A DNA stretch of 64,000 nucleotides, taken from the NCBI GenBank assembly GCA_930990965.1, contig CAKNRQ010000003.1:1-64000 (forward strand). Direction: 5' to 3'. Below, one piece after another: positions 33,914 through 42,004 of this stretch; the first letter of the stretch is position 1; each line of letters begins with the position of its first letter. The stretch comes from an uncultured Clostridia bacterium (GTDB taxonomy: Bacteria > Bacillota > Clostridia > Oscillospirales > Oscillospiraceae). The translations under genes were made by a program, and so were the position numbers. Under the pieces are notes generated by a model, which had not been told where the DNA came from, made no database searches, and saw only the letters and a list, made by a program, of their open reading frames with translations.

Positions 33914-34623
33914 GAAGGCGCACCAGACTAGTCATAATTATCTTGCTCGTGCTCACGGCGTCCGTCATCATATACGCCCTCTTCTTCATTGGGCAGACGG
34001 TTGAGACGAGTCATGTCGCGCTGCCCACAGCCGGTATTGACGATAATAACGGCGACGACGCAGGTGCTGAAATTGTAGAGGCCACAGTCACCACAGAAAA
34101 CGTACAGGCGGTGCTCTCCAAGCTAAACCGCGCCGAAAACTATTCCACCACAGTCACAATCAGCGACTACTGGGTGGAAGGCAGCTCGACTATGGAGCTG
34201 CAAGTCTGGGTAGCCGGAGACAGAGTCCGTATACGCTCCGAAGTCGGCGCCAGCGAGAGAAATGTTCTGCTTTTGGATGGCACTCTGTATATATGGTACG
34301 ATTCCATCTCCGGAGTTCATATAATGCCCTATGACGGCAGCTCCGACGCCTGGATGCGCTCCATAAGTTATGAGGAAGTGTTGGACCTGCCCGTTGACTC
34401 CATTCTCAATGCCGATTACCGGCAATACAACGGCGTAGACTGCATTTACGTCGAGTATGAACCTGGCGTTGAAAATTATGTAAACCGTATATATGTCTCA
34501 GTGGAGAATGGCCTGCTGATAGGCTCTGAAGCTTACGAAAACGATGTGCTCATCTACCGAATGTACTCACAGCCCGAGCTGGGCGACCAGGATCAATCCC
34601 TCTTTACCCCGCCGGAGAGTTAA
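33910..34623 (+). CDS. Membrane-anchored protein of unknown function
   Basis: The 237 residues start with a basic N-terminus and one membrane segment (about 7-29). The outer part (about 50-230) is strand-rich, with LDGTLYIWYDSISGVHIMPY and FPES-type end LFTPPES. The pattern of a short DGTLY strand followed by a Tyr-rich run recalls LolA-like lipoprotein-carrier folds, but I do not recognise a defined family. It is coupled by ATGA to wecB, so a role at the wall polymer or envelope is likely. Confidence 0.72.
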   Translation: MRRRTRLVIIILLVLTASVIIYALFFIGQTVETSHVALPTAGIDDNNGDDAGAEIVEATVTTENVQAVLSKLNRAENYSTTVTISDYWVEGSSTMELQVWVAGDRVRIRSEVGASERNVLLLDGTLYIWYDSISGVHIMPYDGSSDAWMRSISYEEVLDLPVDSILNADYRQYNGVDCIYVEYEPGVENYVNRIYVSVENGLLIGSEAYENDVLIYRMYSQPELGDQDQSLFTPPES

Positions 34624-35129
34624 GCGAACAGAAGGGCGGCAAGCACGATGAGCAACTGCTTATCCCCGTTTGCCCGATACATGAGGTAAACGACAGCCAT
34701 CAAAAGCAGGTCCTCTGTGTCCAAATTTCCGAGCCTGCTCGACAGCCCTCCTCCCAAGTTTGCCAAGAGACCCTCAAGTGAATCAGAGCCCCTTCCGGCC
34801 GGTTGCCGGCTCCGGGAGGGGCGATTTTTATTCTGATGATTATTGAACATATTGCCGCTGTTGTGTCGTGCATTATTCGGCCTAAAAGCGCCGCTGTCCT
34901 TCCGTGGCGCACTTCTATTGGGCATATTATCTATATTTTGTTGAGTATCATCTTCTTTTGGCGTGTGTTGTTCGGTAACTGTGTTCCCCGGTCTTTCTAT
35001 GTAAGGCTCCCTGCCCCTGTTTGAGCCCATTCTCGGCCTGGTTGGAATGTCATCTGAATAGGCGTCCGGCAGGCGCATATAGCTTCCGGTATTGCCATTG
35101 TAGCGGTTATACGTCGTCCTCACCTCCAA
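34620..35129 (-). CDS. Asn/Arg-rich disordered protein with C-terminal hydrophobic tail
   Basis: The 169 residues are mostly low complexity: Arg, Asn, Pro and Gln rich from 1 to about 115, then GLLANLGGGLSSRLGN and a C-terminal tail DTEDLLLMAVVYLMYRANGD plus a final hydrophobic run. The tail suits membrane insertion or packing of short helices. I recognise no family. It overlaps the preceding small gene by 23 bases and faces the wecB operon, meeting it with a four-base overlap of stops. It is the last gene of three small genes on this strand. Confidence 0.6.
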   Translation of the reverse strand: MEVRTTYNRYNGNTGSYMRLPDAYSDDIPTRPRMGSNRGREPYIERPGNTVTEQHTPKEDDTQQNIDNMPNRSAPRKDSGAFRPNNARHNSGNMFNNHQNKNRPSRSRQPAGRGSDSLEGLLANLGGGLSSRLGNLDTEDLLLMAVVYLMYRANGDKQLLIVLAALLFA

Positions 35130-35463
35130 GGCCAGCGAAGTCCCCGGCCAGTTTGGCCAGAGAGGCCAGGCGGGCGAGTTTTATGGCGCGGTCGAGCCGG
35201 TGCCGGCGCTCTTCCGAAAGGAAGGGCCGCAGCGCGCCCAGCAGAGCCGTCTCATCGCTGCGCATGCTATTTCCGCGCAGGAGGCGTGCCACGCGCGATA
35301 TAAGCTCCGGCGTTGCGGCCATATCCGGTTCCGACCCTGACGTGTCGCCTGAGGGATCGGATCCGTCCTGTCCGGCGAGCAGTGACTTTGCCGCGGCCGC
35401 GATACGGCTCATGGCGTCGTTGTCGGAGAGTATGGAGTTGAGCTTATCCTCGAAGCCGTCCAC
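35107..35463 (-). CDS. Small helical protein of unknown function
   Basis: The 118 residues are helix-rich: MDGFEDKLNSILSDNDAMSR, an acidic Ser/Asp/Pro middle (about 33-50), then LISRVARLLRGN and a basic helix pair RRHRLDRAIKLARLASLAKL. The DxxAM start is shared in style with the next small gene. GGAGG precedes the ATG. It overlaps the Asn-rich gene by 23 bases. I recognise no named family. Confidence 0.65.
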   Translation of the reverse strand: MDGFEDKLNSILSDNDAMSRIAAAAKSLLAGQDGSDPSGDTSGSEPDMAATPELISRVARLLRGNSMRSDETALLGALRPFLSEERRHRLDRAIKLARLASLAKLAGDFAGLGGEDDV

Positions 35464-35482
35464 ACGTGCCGCCTCCTTTACT

Positions 35483-35713
35483 TTATTTCATAGCGTCAGA
35501 GAGCATCTGCGCGAGCTTGCGCCCTTCTCCTGTAGACAGTATGCGGCGCAGCACGTCGCGCATAGCTTTCTCGTCGCCTTCAGTTGCCGCGCGCGCCAGC
35601 TCAGCGTCCGAAAACATGCCCTCAAGGGCTTTGGCCTCGTTGCTGTTAGCCAGTGCATCCAGCCTGGCGCGCTGTTTCTCGTCCAAACTGCCGGCGAGCT
35701 TACTGATGTCCAT
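35483..35713 (-). CDS. Small helical protein of unknown function, first of three
   Basis: From ATG 35713 (GGAGGGG upstream) the 76 residues are MDISKLAGSLDEKQRARLDA followed by helices ending STGEGRKLAQMLSDAMK. The ORF extends to 35752, but that start has no ribosome site. It has no signal peptide and no recognised domain. Together with the next two genes it makes a compact operon divergent from a phosphodiesterase. The stop-to-start distance to the next gene is 19 bases. Confidence 0.68.
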   Translation of the reverse strand: MDISKLAGSLDEKQRARLDALANSNEAKALEGMFSDAELARAATEGDEKAMRDVLRRILSTGEGRKLAQMLSDAMK

Positions 35714-35766
35714 ATCATCCCCTCCACCGGTAGTATATTCCCTACAGCACAAGGAGGTGCGCGTCC

Positions 35767-36246
35767 ATGCGCCTTACTGTTTTCTCTGACTCGCACGGCG
35801 GGACGGAAATGCTCCCGCAAGCTGTGCGCCGTACGTCCCCGGACATATTGGTGCATCTGGGAGACCATATACGTGATGCAGCCGTGCTCAAGCGTGAGTT
35901 TCCCCAACTGCCTCTCTATTGCGTGCCCGGCAACTGTGACTTTGCCTCGCGTGAAGAGGACACTGCGGTCTTTTTCGCAGGCAGCGTCAAGGTCTTTGCC
36001 ACGCATGGGCACCGCTACTATGTGAAGTCAACGATGGACTCGCTTTTGAATGCGGCCCACTTCTCAGAAGCGCAGTTGGTGCTCTACGGGCACACGCATA
36101 TCGCCCGCATAGACTACCCGGCGGGTATGGTGGTAGTAAACCCAGGCTCAGCCGGGCGCGGCCAGCGGCCGACTTTCGCAGTTATAGATATATCCGACAC
36201 CGGCGGCATAGCTGCTAAAATCCTGCCAGTTTTCCCTGAAATATAA
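35767..36246 (+). CDS. YfcE-type metallophosphodiesterase
   Basis: The 159 residues match the MJ0936/YfcE phosphodiesterase family. Metal ligands are visible in FSDSHGG, HLGDH, PGNCDF, THGHRYYV and YGHTHIA, the standard five motifs of calcineurin-like phosphoesterases. Small family members cleave phosphodiester model substrates; the true substrate is unknown. AAGGAGG lies before the ATG. It diverges from the three small helical genes with only 53 bases between starts, so a shared control region is possible. Confidence 0.9.
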   Translation: MRLTVFSDSHGGTEMLPQAVRRTSPDILVHLGDHIRDAAVLKREFPQLPLYCVPGNCDFASREEDTAVFFAGSVKVFATHGHRYYVKSTMDSLLNAAHFSEAQLVLYGHTHIARIDYPAGMVVVNPGSAGRGQRPTFAVIDISDTGGIAAKILPVFPEI

Positions 36247-36280
36247 AAATAAGGCGCACGAATACGTGCGCCTTATTTTT
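36246..36280 (+). terminator. Terminator of the phosphodiesterase gene
   Basis: AAAATAAGGCGCACG and CGTGCGCCTTATTTT pair around AATA, followed by TTAC. Confidence 0.85.
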
Positions 36281-36484
36281 ACGTGGATACTCTGTCGTCC
36301 CTTCTAAACGCTCGTGCGGAGCCATAGGAAACTCGCAATCAAGCAGCCGTAGCTGTGATTAAAGAATAAGCAAGGAAGCGAGCGCAATTTTCGACAGCAG
36401 ACAACAACTGTTGCCGGAAATGAATCCGAACGGACTTTGCCCCGGTGTAGAGGAAGCGCTGTAATAATAAGTGAAGAAAAAAGA

Positions 36485-36519
36485 CAAAATCGCAACCCAG
36501 AGCAGCGGTTGCGATTTTG
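36485..36519. repeat. Repeat-unit hairpin A
   Basis: CAAAATCGCAACC and GGTTGCGATTTTG form a perfect 13-pair stem around CAGAGCAGC. The loop is nearly the same as in hairpin B. Confidence 0.75.
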
Positions 36520-36658
36520 AAAGGAGGGGCAAGGTAGTGAGCGCAGTTTTCGGCAATAGCCTTTGGCTATTTGCCGGAAACGGAGCCGAACGGACTTTGC
36601 CCCGACGTGGTGGTGCGAGTGTTCTTACAGCGTTTGAACGCGCCGATCCGATTCTTAT

Positions 36659-36693
36659 CAAAATTGAAGCCCAGCGCAGCGGGTTCAATTTTG
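36659..36693. repeat. Repeat-unit hairpin B
   Basis: CAAAATTGAA-G-CCC and GGG-TTCAATTTTG pair with one bulge around AGCGCAGC. Compared with hairpin A the inner stem bases differ on both arms in a matching way while the loop is kept. Confidence 0.75.
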
Positions 36694-36740
36694 GAAGGAA
36701 GGGCAGCAGAACGAGCGCGACCTGACTTTTTTCAGAATGA

Positions 36741-36778
36741 ATAAAAGTCAGGGCAAGCGATGTGACGCTTGCCCTGAC
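36741..36778 (-). terminator. Terminator of tRNA-Gly
   Basis: On the minus strand GTCAGGGCAAGCG and CGCTTGCCCTGAC form a perfect 13-pair stem followed by TTTTATT, starting one base after the encoded CCA. Confidence 0.92.
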
Positions 36779-36779
36779 G

Positions 36780-36853
36780 TGGAGCGGGTGAAGGGAATCG
36801 AACCCTCGTGTTCAGCTTGGGAAGCTGACGTTCTGCCATTGAACTACACCCGC
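36780..36853 (-). tRNA. tRNA-Gly (anticodon CCC)
   Basis: The acceptor stem is GCGGGTG/CACCCGC, the anticodon stem TCAGC/GCTGA encloses TTCCCAA giving anticodon CCC, and the T loop is GGTTCGATTC. CCA is encoded at 36780-36782. No other tRNA is adjacent. Confidence 0.95.
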
Positions 36854-36897
36854 ATTGCCCGGATAGTATAGCACATTTTTTCCGGGCTTGCAAGGGG

Positions 36898-37902
36898 CTA
36901 TTCGCTCATCTTTGCAATTACTGCGTCGGCGAACTCGCTGGTGCCCAGCTTGCCTCCCAGGTCGTATGTCACCTGCGTGCCTCCTTCAAGCAGTGCGAGG
37001 ACGGCAGATTCAATTCTGTCCGCGGCTGCAAACTCGCCCAGGTGGCGAAGCATCATAACTGCAGAGAGAATGAGCGCCGTGGGGTTTGCGTCATTCATGC
37101 CGGCGTGCTTGGGCGCGCTGCCGTGCACGGCCTCGAATATGGCGGCGTTTTCTCCTATATTCGCGCTGGGCGCTAACCCCAGTCCACCCACAAGCCCGGC
37201 GCAGAGATCGCTCACTATGTCGCCGTAGAGGTTGGGCAGCACGAGCACGTCGAAGGTCTCCGGGTGCTGCACGAGCTGCATGCAGAGCGCGTCCACTATC
37301 CTGTCCTCAAACTCTATCTGAGGATACTCGGCCGCCACGCCGCGGCACACGTCGAGGAAGAGCCCGTCAGTACACTTCATAATGTTGGCCTTGTGTACGC
37401 AGGTGACCCTCTTGCGGCCGTTCTTCACGGCGTATTCAAAGGCGTAGCGCGCTATACGCTCGCTGCCCGCGCGGGTTATGAGCTTAATACTCTCCGCGGC
37501 AACTTCACCTATCATGTGCTCGATACCGGCGTAGAGGTCCTCGGTGTTCTCGCGCACGACGACTAGGTCAACGTTTGCATAGCGGCTGTCTACGCCTTTG
37601 AAGGTACGGGCCGGCCGCACGTTCGCGTAGAGGTCAAATTCCTTCCTCAGCGCCACGTTCACGCTGCGGAAGCCTACACCCACCGGCGTCGTGATGGGGC
37701 CCTTGAGGGCCACTCCGTCGGCCCTGACGCTGTCGAGCACGTGCTGTGGCAGCGGAGTGCCGTACTGTGCCATCTGGCTCTCCCCTGCATCGACTACGTG
37801 CCAGTTTATCTCGGCGCCCGAGGCGTCTACAACACGGCGCGCGGCCAGCGCCACTTCGGGGCCTATGCCGTCACCGGGTATGAGTGTTACATTGTGTGCC
37901 AT
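36898..37902 (-). CDS. NAD-dependent isocitrate dehydrogenase (isocitrate/isopropylmalate dehydrogenase family)
   Basis: The 334 residues match the short, single-domain class. IPGDGIGPEV opens the protein, RSVNVALRKEFDLYANVRPA carries the SxN and triple-Arg substrate residues typical of isocitrate enzymes, VRENTEDLYAGIEH follows, and NLYGDIVSDLCAGLVGGLG closes the metal site. The Leu-rich loop of 3-isopropylmalate enzymes is not present. The position after Re-citrate synthase and aconitase supports isocitrate as the substrate and 2-oxoglutarate as product. Its ribosome site AAGGAGG lies inside the last codons of the aconitase gene, two bases apart, so translation is coupled. Confidence 0.85.
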   Translation of the reverse strand: MAHNVTLIPGDGIGPEVALAARRVVDASGAEINWHVVDAGESQMAQYGTPLPQHVLDSVRADGVALKGPITTPVGVGFRSVNVALRKEFDLYANVRPARTFKGVDSRYANVDLVVVRENTEDLYAGIEHMIGEVAAESIKLITRAGSERIARYAFEYAVKNGRKRVTCVHKANIMKCTDGLFLDVCRGVAAEYPQIEFEDRIVDALCMQLVQHPETFDVLVLPNLYGDIVSDLCAGLVGGLGLAPSANIGENAAIFEAVHGSAPKHAGMNDANPTALILSAVMMLRHLGEFAAADRIESAVLALLEGGTQVTYDLGGKLGTSEFADAVIAKMSE

Positions 37903-37904
37903 GT

Positions 37905-39833
37905 TCAGTCCTCCTTGTGCTCCCTGGTGTAATTGAGCAGGCCGCCGGCCAGCAAGATGTCGCGCTGGCGCGGAGTTATATCGAGCTTCATTTCAACCGG
38001 CTTGCCGCCTATGAGCACGGTGACCGGCTTCCCTTCCGCAGCCGCGGCTATCTGTTCCGGGGCGTTTTCAATGACTATTTCATCGTCCTGGGAAATAGCC
38101 TTGTAATCGGCGTTGGAGGTGAACTCAAGGGGCAGGATGCCGTTATTCATGAGATTTGCGCGGTGGATACGCGCGAAACTCCTGGCCAGCACCGCTTTGA
38201 CGCCCAGGTATAGCGGGGCCAGCGCCGCGTGCTCACGGCTGGAGCCCTGACCGTAGTTGTCTCCGGCAACGATGAAACCACCGCCGTTTTCCTGCGCGCG
38301 CTTGGCAAAGCCCTCGTCGCAGGGCGCAAGGCAGAACTCCGCAAGGTACGGCACGTTGGAGCGGAATGGCAGCAACTTGGCGTTGGACGGCATGATGTGG
38401 TCGGTGGTGATGTTGTCGCCGAGCTTTATTAGGCACTTTCCGGAGAGAGTTTCTGCCGGAGGCGCCGCCTTCGGGAAGGGTTTTATGTTGGGGCCGCGCA
38501 CAACTTCGACTACATCAGAATTGACCGGCGGCTGTATGAGCATGCCGTCATCTATGTCGAAGTGCTCGGGCACGTCGTAGATTGGGTCTATGCCGTAAGT
38601 CTCGGGGTCGGTCAGGACTCCGGTCACGGCGCTGACTGCGGCCGTCTCAGGGCTCACAAGGTATACGCTCGCGCTGGGAGTGCCGCTGCGGCCATAGAAG
38701 TTGCGGTTAAATGTACGCAGGCTCACTGCATTGGTGGCCGGGGCCTGGCCCATACCTATACACGGCCCGCAGGCACACTCGAGCACGCGCGCTCCGGCCG
38801 TCACCAGCGTGGCGAGCGCCCCATTGAGGGCGAGGGCCTTCAATACCTGGCGTGAGCCCGGGGAAATGGTCAGGCTGACATTAGGCGAAACGTGCCTTCC
38901 CTTGAGTATACCGGCCACGCGCATCAGGTCGCAGAAGCTGGAGTTGGTGCAGCTCCCGATGCACACCTGGTCGACTTTTATGCCCGCAATCTCGGAGACC
39001 GACACCACGTTGTCCGGGGAGTGCGGCTGGGCGGCCATCGGATGCAGCGCGGAGAGGTCAACTATTATCTCCTCGTCATAGCTGGCGTCCTCGTCGGCGG
39101 CCAGAGGCTTCCACTGCCCTGCGCGCCCGCGCGCGCTGAAAAACTCACGCGTGCGCTCGTCGCTGGGGAACACCGTCGTGGTGGCGCCGAGCTCGGCGCC
39201 CATGTTGGCTATCGTCGCGCGCATTGGCACGGAAAGCGTGGCCACGCCCGGGCCGCCGTACTCCATGACCTTGCCCACACCACCCTTGACGCTCAGGCGG
39301 CGCAGCACTTCCAGTATGACGTCCTTGGCCGCGACCATCGGGTGAAGCTCACCGGTCAATACTACGTGACACACCTTCGGCATGGTGAGATAGTACGCCC
39401 CGCCGCCCATGGCGACGGCGACGTCCAGGCCGCCCGCACCGATGGCGAGCATGCCCGCCGCGCCGCAGGTGGGCGTATGGCTGTCTGAGCCGAGCAGGGT
39501 CTGGCCGGGTATGGAGAAGCGCTCGAGCTGTACCTGGTGGCAGATCCCGTTGCCGGGCCGGGAGAACCAGATGCCGTGCTTGGCAGCCACTGTCTGTATG
39601 TACTTGTGGTCGTCCGCATTCTCGCTGCCGGACTGAAGCATGTTGTGGTCAACGTAGGCCACGCTGCGCAGAGTCTTCACCTTGTCAATGCCCATGGCCT
39701 CAAACTGCAGGTATGCCATCGTGCCGGTGGAGTCCTGGGTAAGTGTCTGATCTATTTTTATCGCTATCTCGCTGCCCGGTGTCATGTCGCCGTGTACAAG
39801 ATGGCTGGATATGAGTTTTTCCGTTATATTCAT
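37905..39833 (-). CDS. Aconitate hydratase, short type
   Basis: The 642-residue enzyme has the 4Fe-4S ligands in IGSCTNSSF and CACGPCIGMG, LGSDSHTPTCG near the N-terminus and the swivel domain with DNYGQGSSREHAAL near 545. The length suits the mitochondrial-like clostridial aconitase rather than the 900-residue AcnA. It converts citrate to isocitrate through aconitate. Its start overlaps the stop of the citrate synthase gene (ATGA), and isocitrate dehydrogenase follows directly. Confidence 0.9.
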   Translation of the reverse strand: MNITEKLISSHLVHGDMTPGSEIAIKIDQTLTQDSTGTMAYLQFEAMGIDKVKTLRSVAYVDHNMLQSGSENADDHKYIQTVAAKHGIWFSRPGNGICHQVQLERFSIPGQTLLGSDSHTPTCGAAGMLAIGAGGLDVAVAMGGGAYYLTMPKVCHVVLTGELHPMVAAKDVILEVLRRLSVKGGVGKVMEYGGPGVATLSVPMRATIANMGAELGATTTVFPSDERTREFFSARGRAGQWKPLAADEDASYDEEIIVDLSALHPMAAQPHSPDNVVSVSEIAGIKVDQVCIGSCTNSSFCDLMRVAGILKGRHVSPNVSLTISPGSRQVLKALALNGALATLVTAGARVLECACGPCIGMGQAPATNAVSLRTFNRNFYGRSGTPSASVYLVSPETAAVSAVTGVLTDPETYGIDPIYDVPEHFDIDDGMLIQPPVNSDVVEVVRGPNIKPFPKAAPPAETLSGKCLIKLGDNITTDHIMPSNAKLLPFRSNVPYLAEFCLAPCDEGFAKRAQENGGGFIVAGDNYGQGSSREHAALAPLYLGVKAVLARSFARIHRANLMNNGILPLEFTSNADYKAISQDDEIVIENAPEQIAAAAEGKPVTVLIGGKPVEMKLDITPRQRDILLAGGLLNYTREHKED

Positions 39834-41188
39834 GCCTTGCTCGCCTCCAAATATTTTTCATATTCCCGTTCAAGCTCAGAGTCGCCTATGTTGGTGACTC
39901 GCCCTGACTCGTATTGCGCATCCACCCAACTGCGCAGGTACTCCACTGCCTCGTCGTGTTTGGACACCTCACGGCCCAGTTTGCTGCTGAGCCACACGGC
40001 TATACCGGCTGCGCCGGAGTTGCGCGAAATGCCGACACGCGGCGGGCTCTTGAGTATTTTCGTAGTGTCGAAGATATTGTATATCTCCTCGTCTTTGAGC
40101 AGGCCGTCTGCGTGTATGCCTGCCTGCGTGGTGTTGAACGCCGCGCCCACGAAGGGAGTGTTGGGCGGTATGTGATAGCCTATCACATTCTCGTAGTAGT
40201 CGGCGATATCGCGTATCACAGTCGGGTCCATGCCGTCGAGCGTGCCGCGTATCTGCGCGTACTCCATGACCATCGCCTCGAGCGGCGTATTGCCCGTGCG
40301 CTCGCCTATGCCCAGCAGCGAGCAGTTCACACTCGCCGCCCCGTAGAGCCAGGCGGTGCCGGAATTGGCCACGGCCTTGTAGAAATCATTGTGCCCATGC
40401 CACTCAAGCTGTCCGGCCTCAAAACCGCCGTAGTTGCGCAGGCCGTAAATTATACCGGCCACGCTCCTCGGCAGGCTGGCGCCGGGGTAAGGCACGCCGT
40501 AGCCCATAGTGTCGCAGGCGCGTATTTTTATCGGTATGCCGCTCTCGTCGGCAAGGTCGTGTATCTCATGCGCAAAAGGTACCACAAAGCCATAGAAGTC
40601 AGCTCGCGTGATGTCCTCAAAGTGGCAGCGCGGGTGGATACCCGCGTCCAGCGCGTCCTTTATGACGCCGAGGTACATGTCGGCAGCCTCGCGGCGCGTC
40701 ATCTTGAGCTTTTTATATATGTGGTAGTCCGAGCAGCTCACCAGTATACCGCACTCGCGCAGCCCCAGCTCTCGCGCAAGAGCGAAGTCCTTCTTGCTGG
40801 CACGTATCCATCCAGTTATTTCCGGGAACTCATAGCCCAGCTCCCGGCACATATCCAGGGCTTTGCGGTCGCGCTCGCTGTACAGGAAGAACTCAGTCTG
40901 TCGGATGATACCTTTGGGACCGCCCAGCCTGTGCAGCATGGTATACAGATCCCGTATCTGCTCCGGCTCGTATGGCGCGCGGCTTTGCTGTCCATCGCGG
41001 AAGGTCGTGTCAGTGATCCAGATGTGCTCCGGCGGGTTGGCCGGAGTCAGACGGAAGTTGAACGTGCACTTGGGCACCTCTTCATAAGGGAACATATCCC
41101 GGTAAAGGTTGCCTTCCTCCCTGTCCTGGAGCGTGTACTTGTATTCGCACTCCATCAGTACGTTCTTTTTGTCATTGAAAGCTATCAT
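39830..41188 (-). CDS. Probable Re-citrate synthase (isopropylmalate synthase family)
   Basis: The 452 residues belong to the HMGL-like acyltransferase superfamily, opening with ITDTTFRDGQQSRAPY (metal Asp and substrate Arg), HFEDITRAD, ACDTMGYG and EWHGHNDFYKAVANS with the metal His pair. The last 100 residues lack the leucine-sensing regulatory fold of isopropylmalate synthases. Relatives of this length in Clostridium kluyveri and other anaerobes are Re-face citrate synthases. The operon with aconitase and isocitrate dehydrogenase makes this the best call. It condenses acetyl-CoA with oxaloacetate and starts the oxidative branch to 2-oxoglutarate and glutamate. GGAGG lies 12 bases before the ATG. 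Homocitrate synthase is the main alternative. Confidence 0.78.
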   Translation of the reverse strand: MIAFNDKKNVLMECEYKYTLQDREEGNLYRDMFPYEEVPKCTFNFRLTPANPPEHIWITDTTFRDGQQSRAPYEPEQIRDLYTMLHRLGGPKGIIRQTEFFLYSERDRKALDMCRELGYEFPEITGWIRASKKDFALARELGLRECGILVSCSDYHIYKKLKMTRREAADMYLGVIKDALDAGIHPRCHFEDITRADFYGFVVPFAHEIHDLADESGIPIKIRACDTMGYGVPYPGASLPRSVAGIIYGLRNYGGFEAGQLEWHGHNDFYKAVANSGTAWLYGAASVNCSLLGIGERTGNTPLEAMVMEYAQIRGTLDGMDPTVIRDIADYYENVIGYHIPPNTPFVGAAFNTTQAGIHADGLLKDEEIYNIFDTTKILKSPPRVGISRNSGAAGIAVWLSSKLGREVSKHDEAVEYLRSWVDAQYESGRVTNIGDSELEREYEKYLEASKA

Positions 41189-41477
41189 TTAAGCGCCGCG
41201 CCTCCTAACTGTGGTCAACCCGTATTTGGTGAAATTGCCGTATAAGCTTTCCATGTTGGCTATTATACGACGCTTAAATGAAATTTGCAAGATTAAATTT
41301 TGCAAATTTTGCGCCACACCAGCGTCAAGCGGCCGATAATATGCAAGTTTGGTGTCTCATTATTGCATTCACGCTTTTTCAGCTTACTTGTTCCGAATAT
41401 AAATACGTCAAAAAGCCGAAAATTATGCATTATGCCCGTTGGCAGCATGCAACGGGCATAACAAATCTACATAATGT
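41189..41477. other. AT-rich intergenic segment
   Basis: I see no credible gene. It contains repeated TTTGCAA tracts (41279-41310) and the hairpin ATGCCCGTTG/CAACGGGCAT (41432-41459), just past the end of the candidate RNA on the minus strand. The promoter of the citrate operon is probably within it, but no clear -35/-10 pair stands out. Confidence 0.45.
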
Positions 41478-41802
41478 AAAAACCGCCGGACTGGAGGGAG
41501 CCCGGCGGCCGGACACGGATTGACGTAGCTGGACGTCAAGCCCGGAGTCCTCTTTTAGTTGTCGGTGGATACTGCTGGGCCCACCGCTGCCCATAAAAAC
41601 ACAAAGGCGTTCAGTCCCAAAATGTAGACAGGGCGCCAAGCCGCACGTTTCGTCCAAGCAAAAATGCCCTTTCCGGCAGCGCAGGCAGTGCGTTCAATGC
41701 AGCAGCACAAACTTAGCGTCCCCATTGCTTTATAACGCCTATAAAACACAATTATGCGGAACTTTGCTTTTGAACCGTAGTGGAAGCGTTCCCATCATTG
41801 GT
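41478..41802 (-). ncRNA. Candidate structured noncoding RNA (possibly 6S-like)
   Basis: On the minus strand this stretch has a near-consensus promoter upstream (41809-41837) and a terminator at its end: CCGCCGG/CCGGCGG followed by TTTTT (41478-41508). No frame has a ribosome site and family-like protein. Long-range pairing is possible between GCCGGA (41677-41672) and TCCGGC (41513-41508), and between TTGGACG (41657-41651) and CGTCCAG (41535-41529). These would enclose a rod of about 170 bases with an apical hairpin CGGTGG/CCACCG. The size and open-rod shape recall 6S RNA, but I cannot show family identity. Confidence 0.35.
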
Positions 41803-41808
41803 AAAAAC

Positions 41809-41837
41809 AGAATATCAGAAACTCAGGCCCTGGTCAA
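41809..41837 (-). promoter_or_regulatory. Promoter of the candidate RNA
   Basis: The minus strand reads TTGACC, 17 bases, TATTCT. The nearest protein gene downstream begins more than 600 bases away. The segment 41838-41970 shows nothing else I can name. Confidence 0.5.
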
Positions 41838-41970
41838 CCCAATACGACAATTTCTACCTTTTACACAACAATACTTTTATGCATTGTGCTACGAAACTTA
41901 CGCGCCTGTGGTAAAGCCAGGCTTTTCATGACATTTATTGCTCTCGATGACGAATAACTTACAGCGACTA

Positions 41971-41997
41971 AAAAGGCCCGTGCCTGCCGGCACGGGC
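41971..41997 (-). terminator. Terminator of degV
   Basis: GCCCGTGCC and GGCACGGGC pair around four bases and are followed on the minus strand by TTTTTAG. Confidence 0.88.
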
Positions 41998-42004
41998 GTC
42001 ATCT

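Larger units (their letters stand above)
36331..36722. repeat. Noncoding array of three related intergenic repeat units
   Basis: The gap between phosphodiesterase and tRNA-Gly holds three related units. Each has a hairpin with an AGC-rich loop, then GAGCGCNNTTTTCGNCA, a second small stem (TAGCCTTTGGCTA in the middle unit) and GCCGAACGGACTTTGCCCC. Unit 1 starts about 36331 and is the most decayed; unit 2 runs from about 36485, unit 3 from about 36659 and is truncated. Short reading frames exist on both strands but have no ribosome site and shift between units, so I treat the region as noncoding. It may be a dispersed Oscillospirales repeat or a transcribed RNA. Confidence 0.7.

Noticed and set aside
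36359..36725. Short ORFs on both strands in the repeat array
   Set aside because: They cross hairpins, lack ribosome sites and do not keep frame between units.
41478..41802. tmRNA, RNase P RNA or SRP RNA in the gene-free gap
   Set aside because: None of their conserved blocks is present, such as a T-loop with 3' CCA, the RNase P core, or the SRP apical GGTCAGG-type loop.
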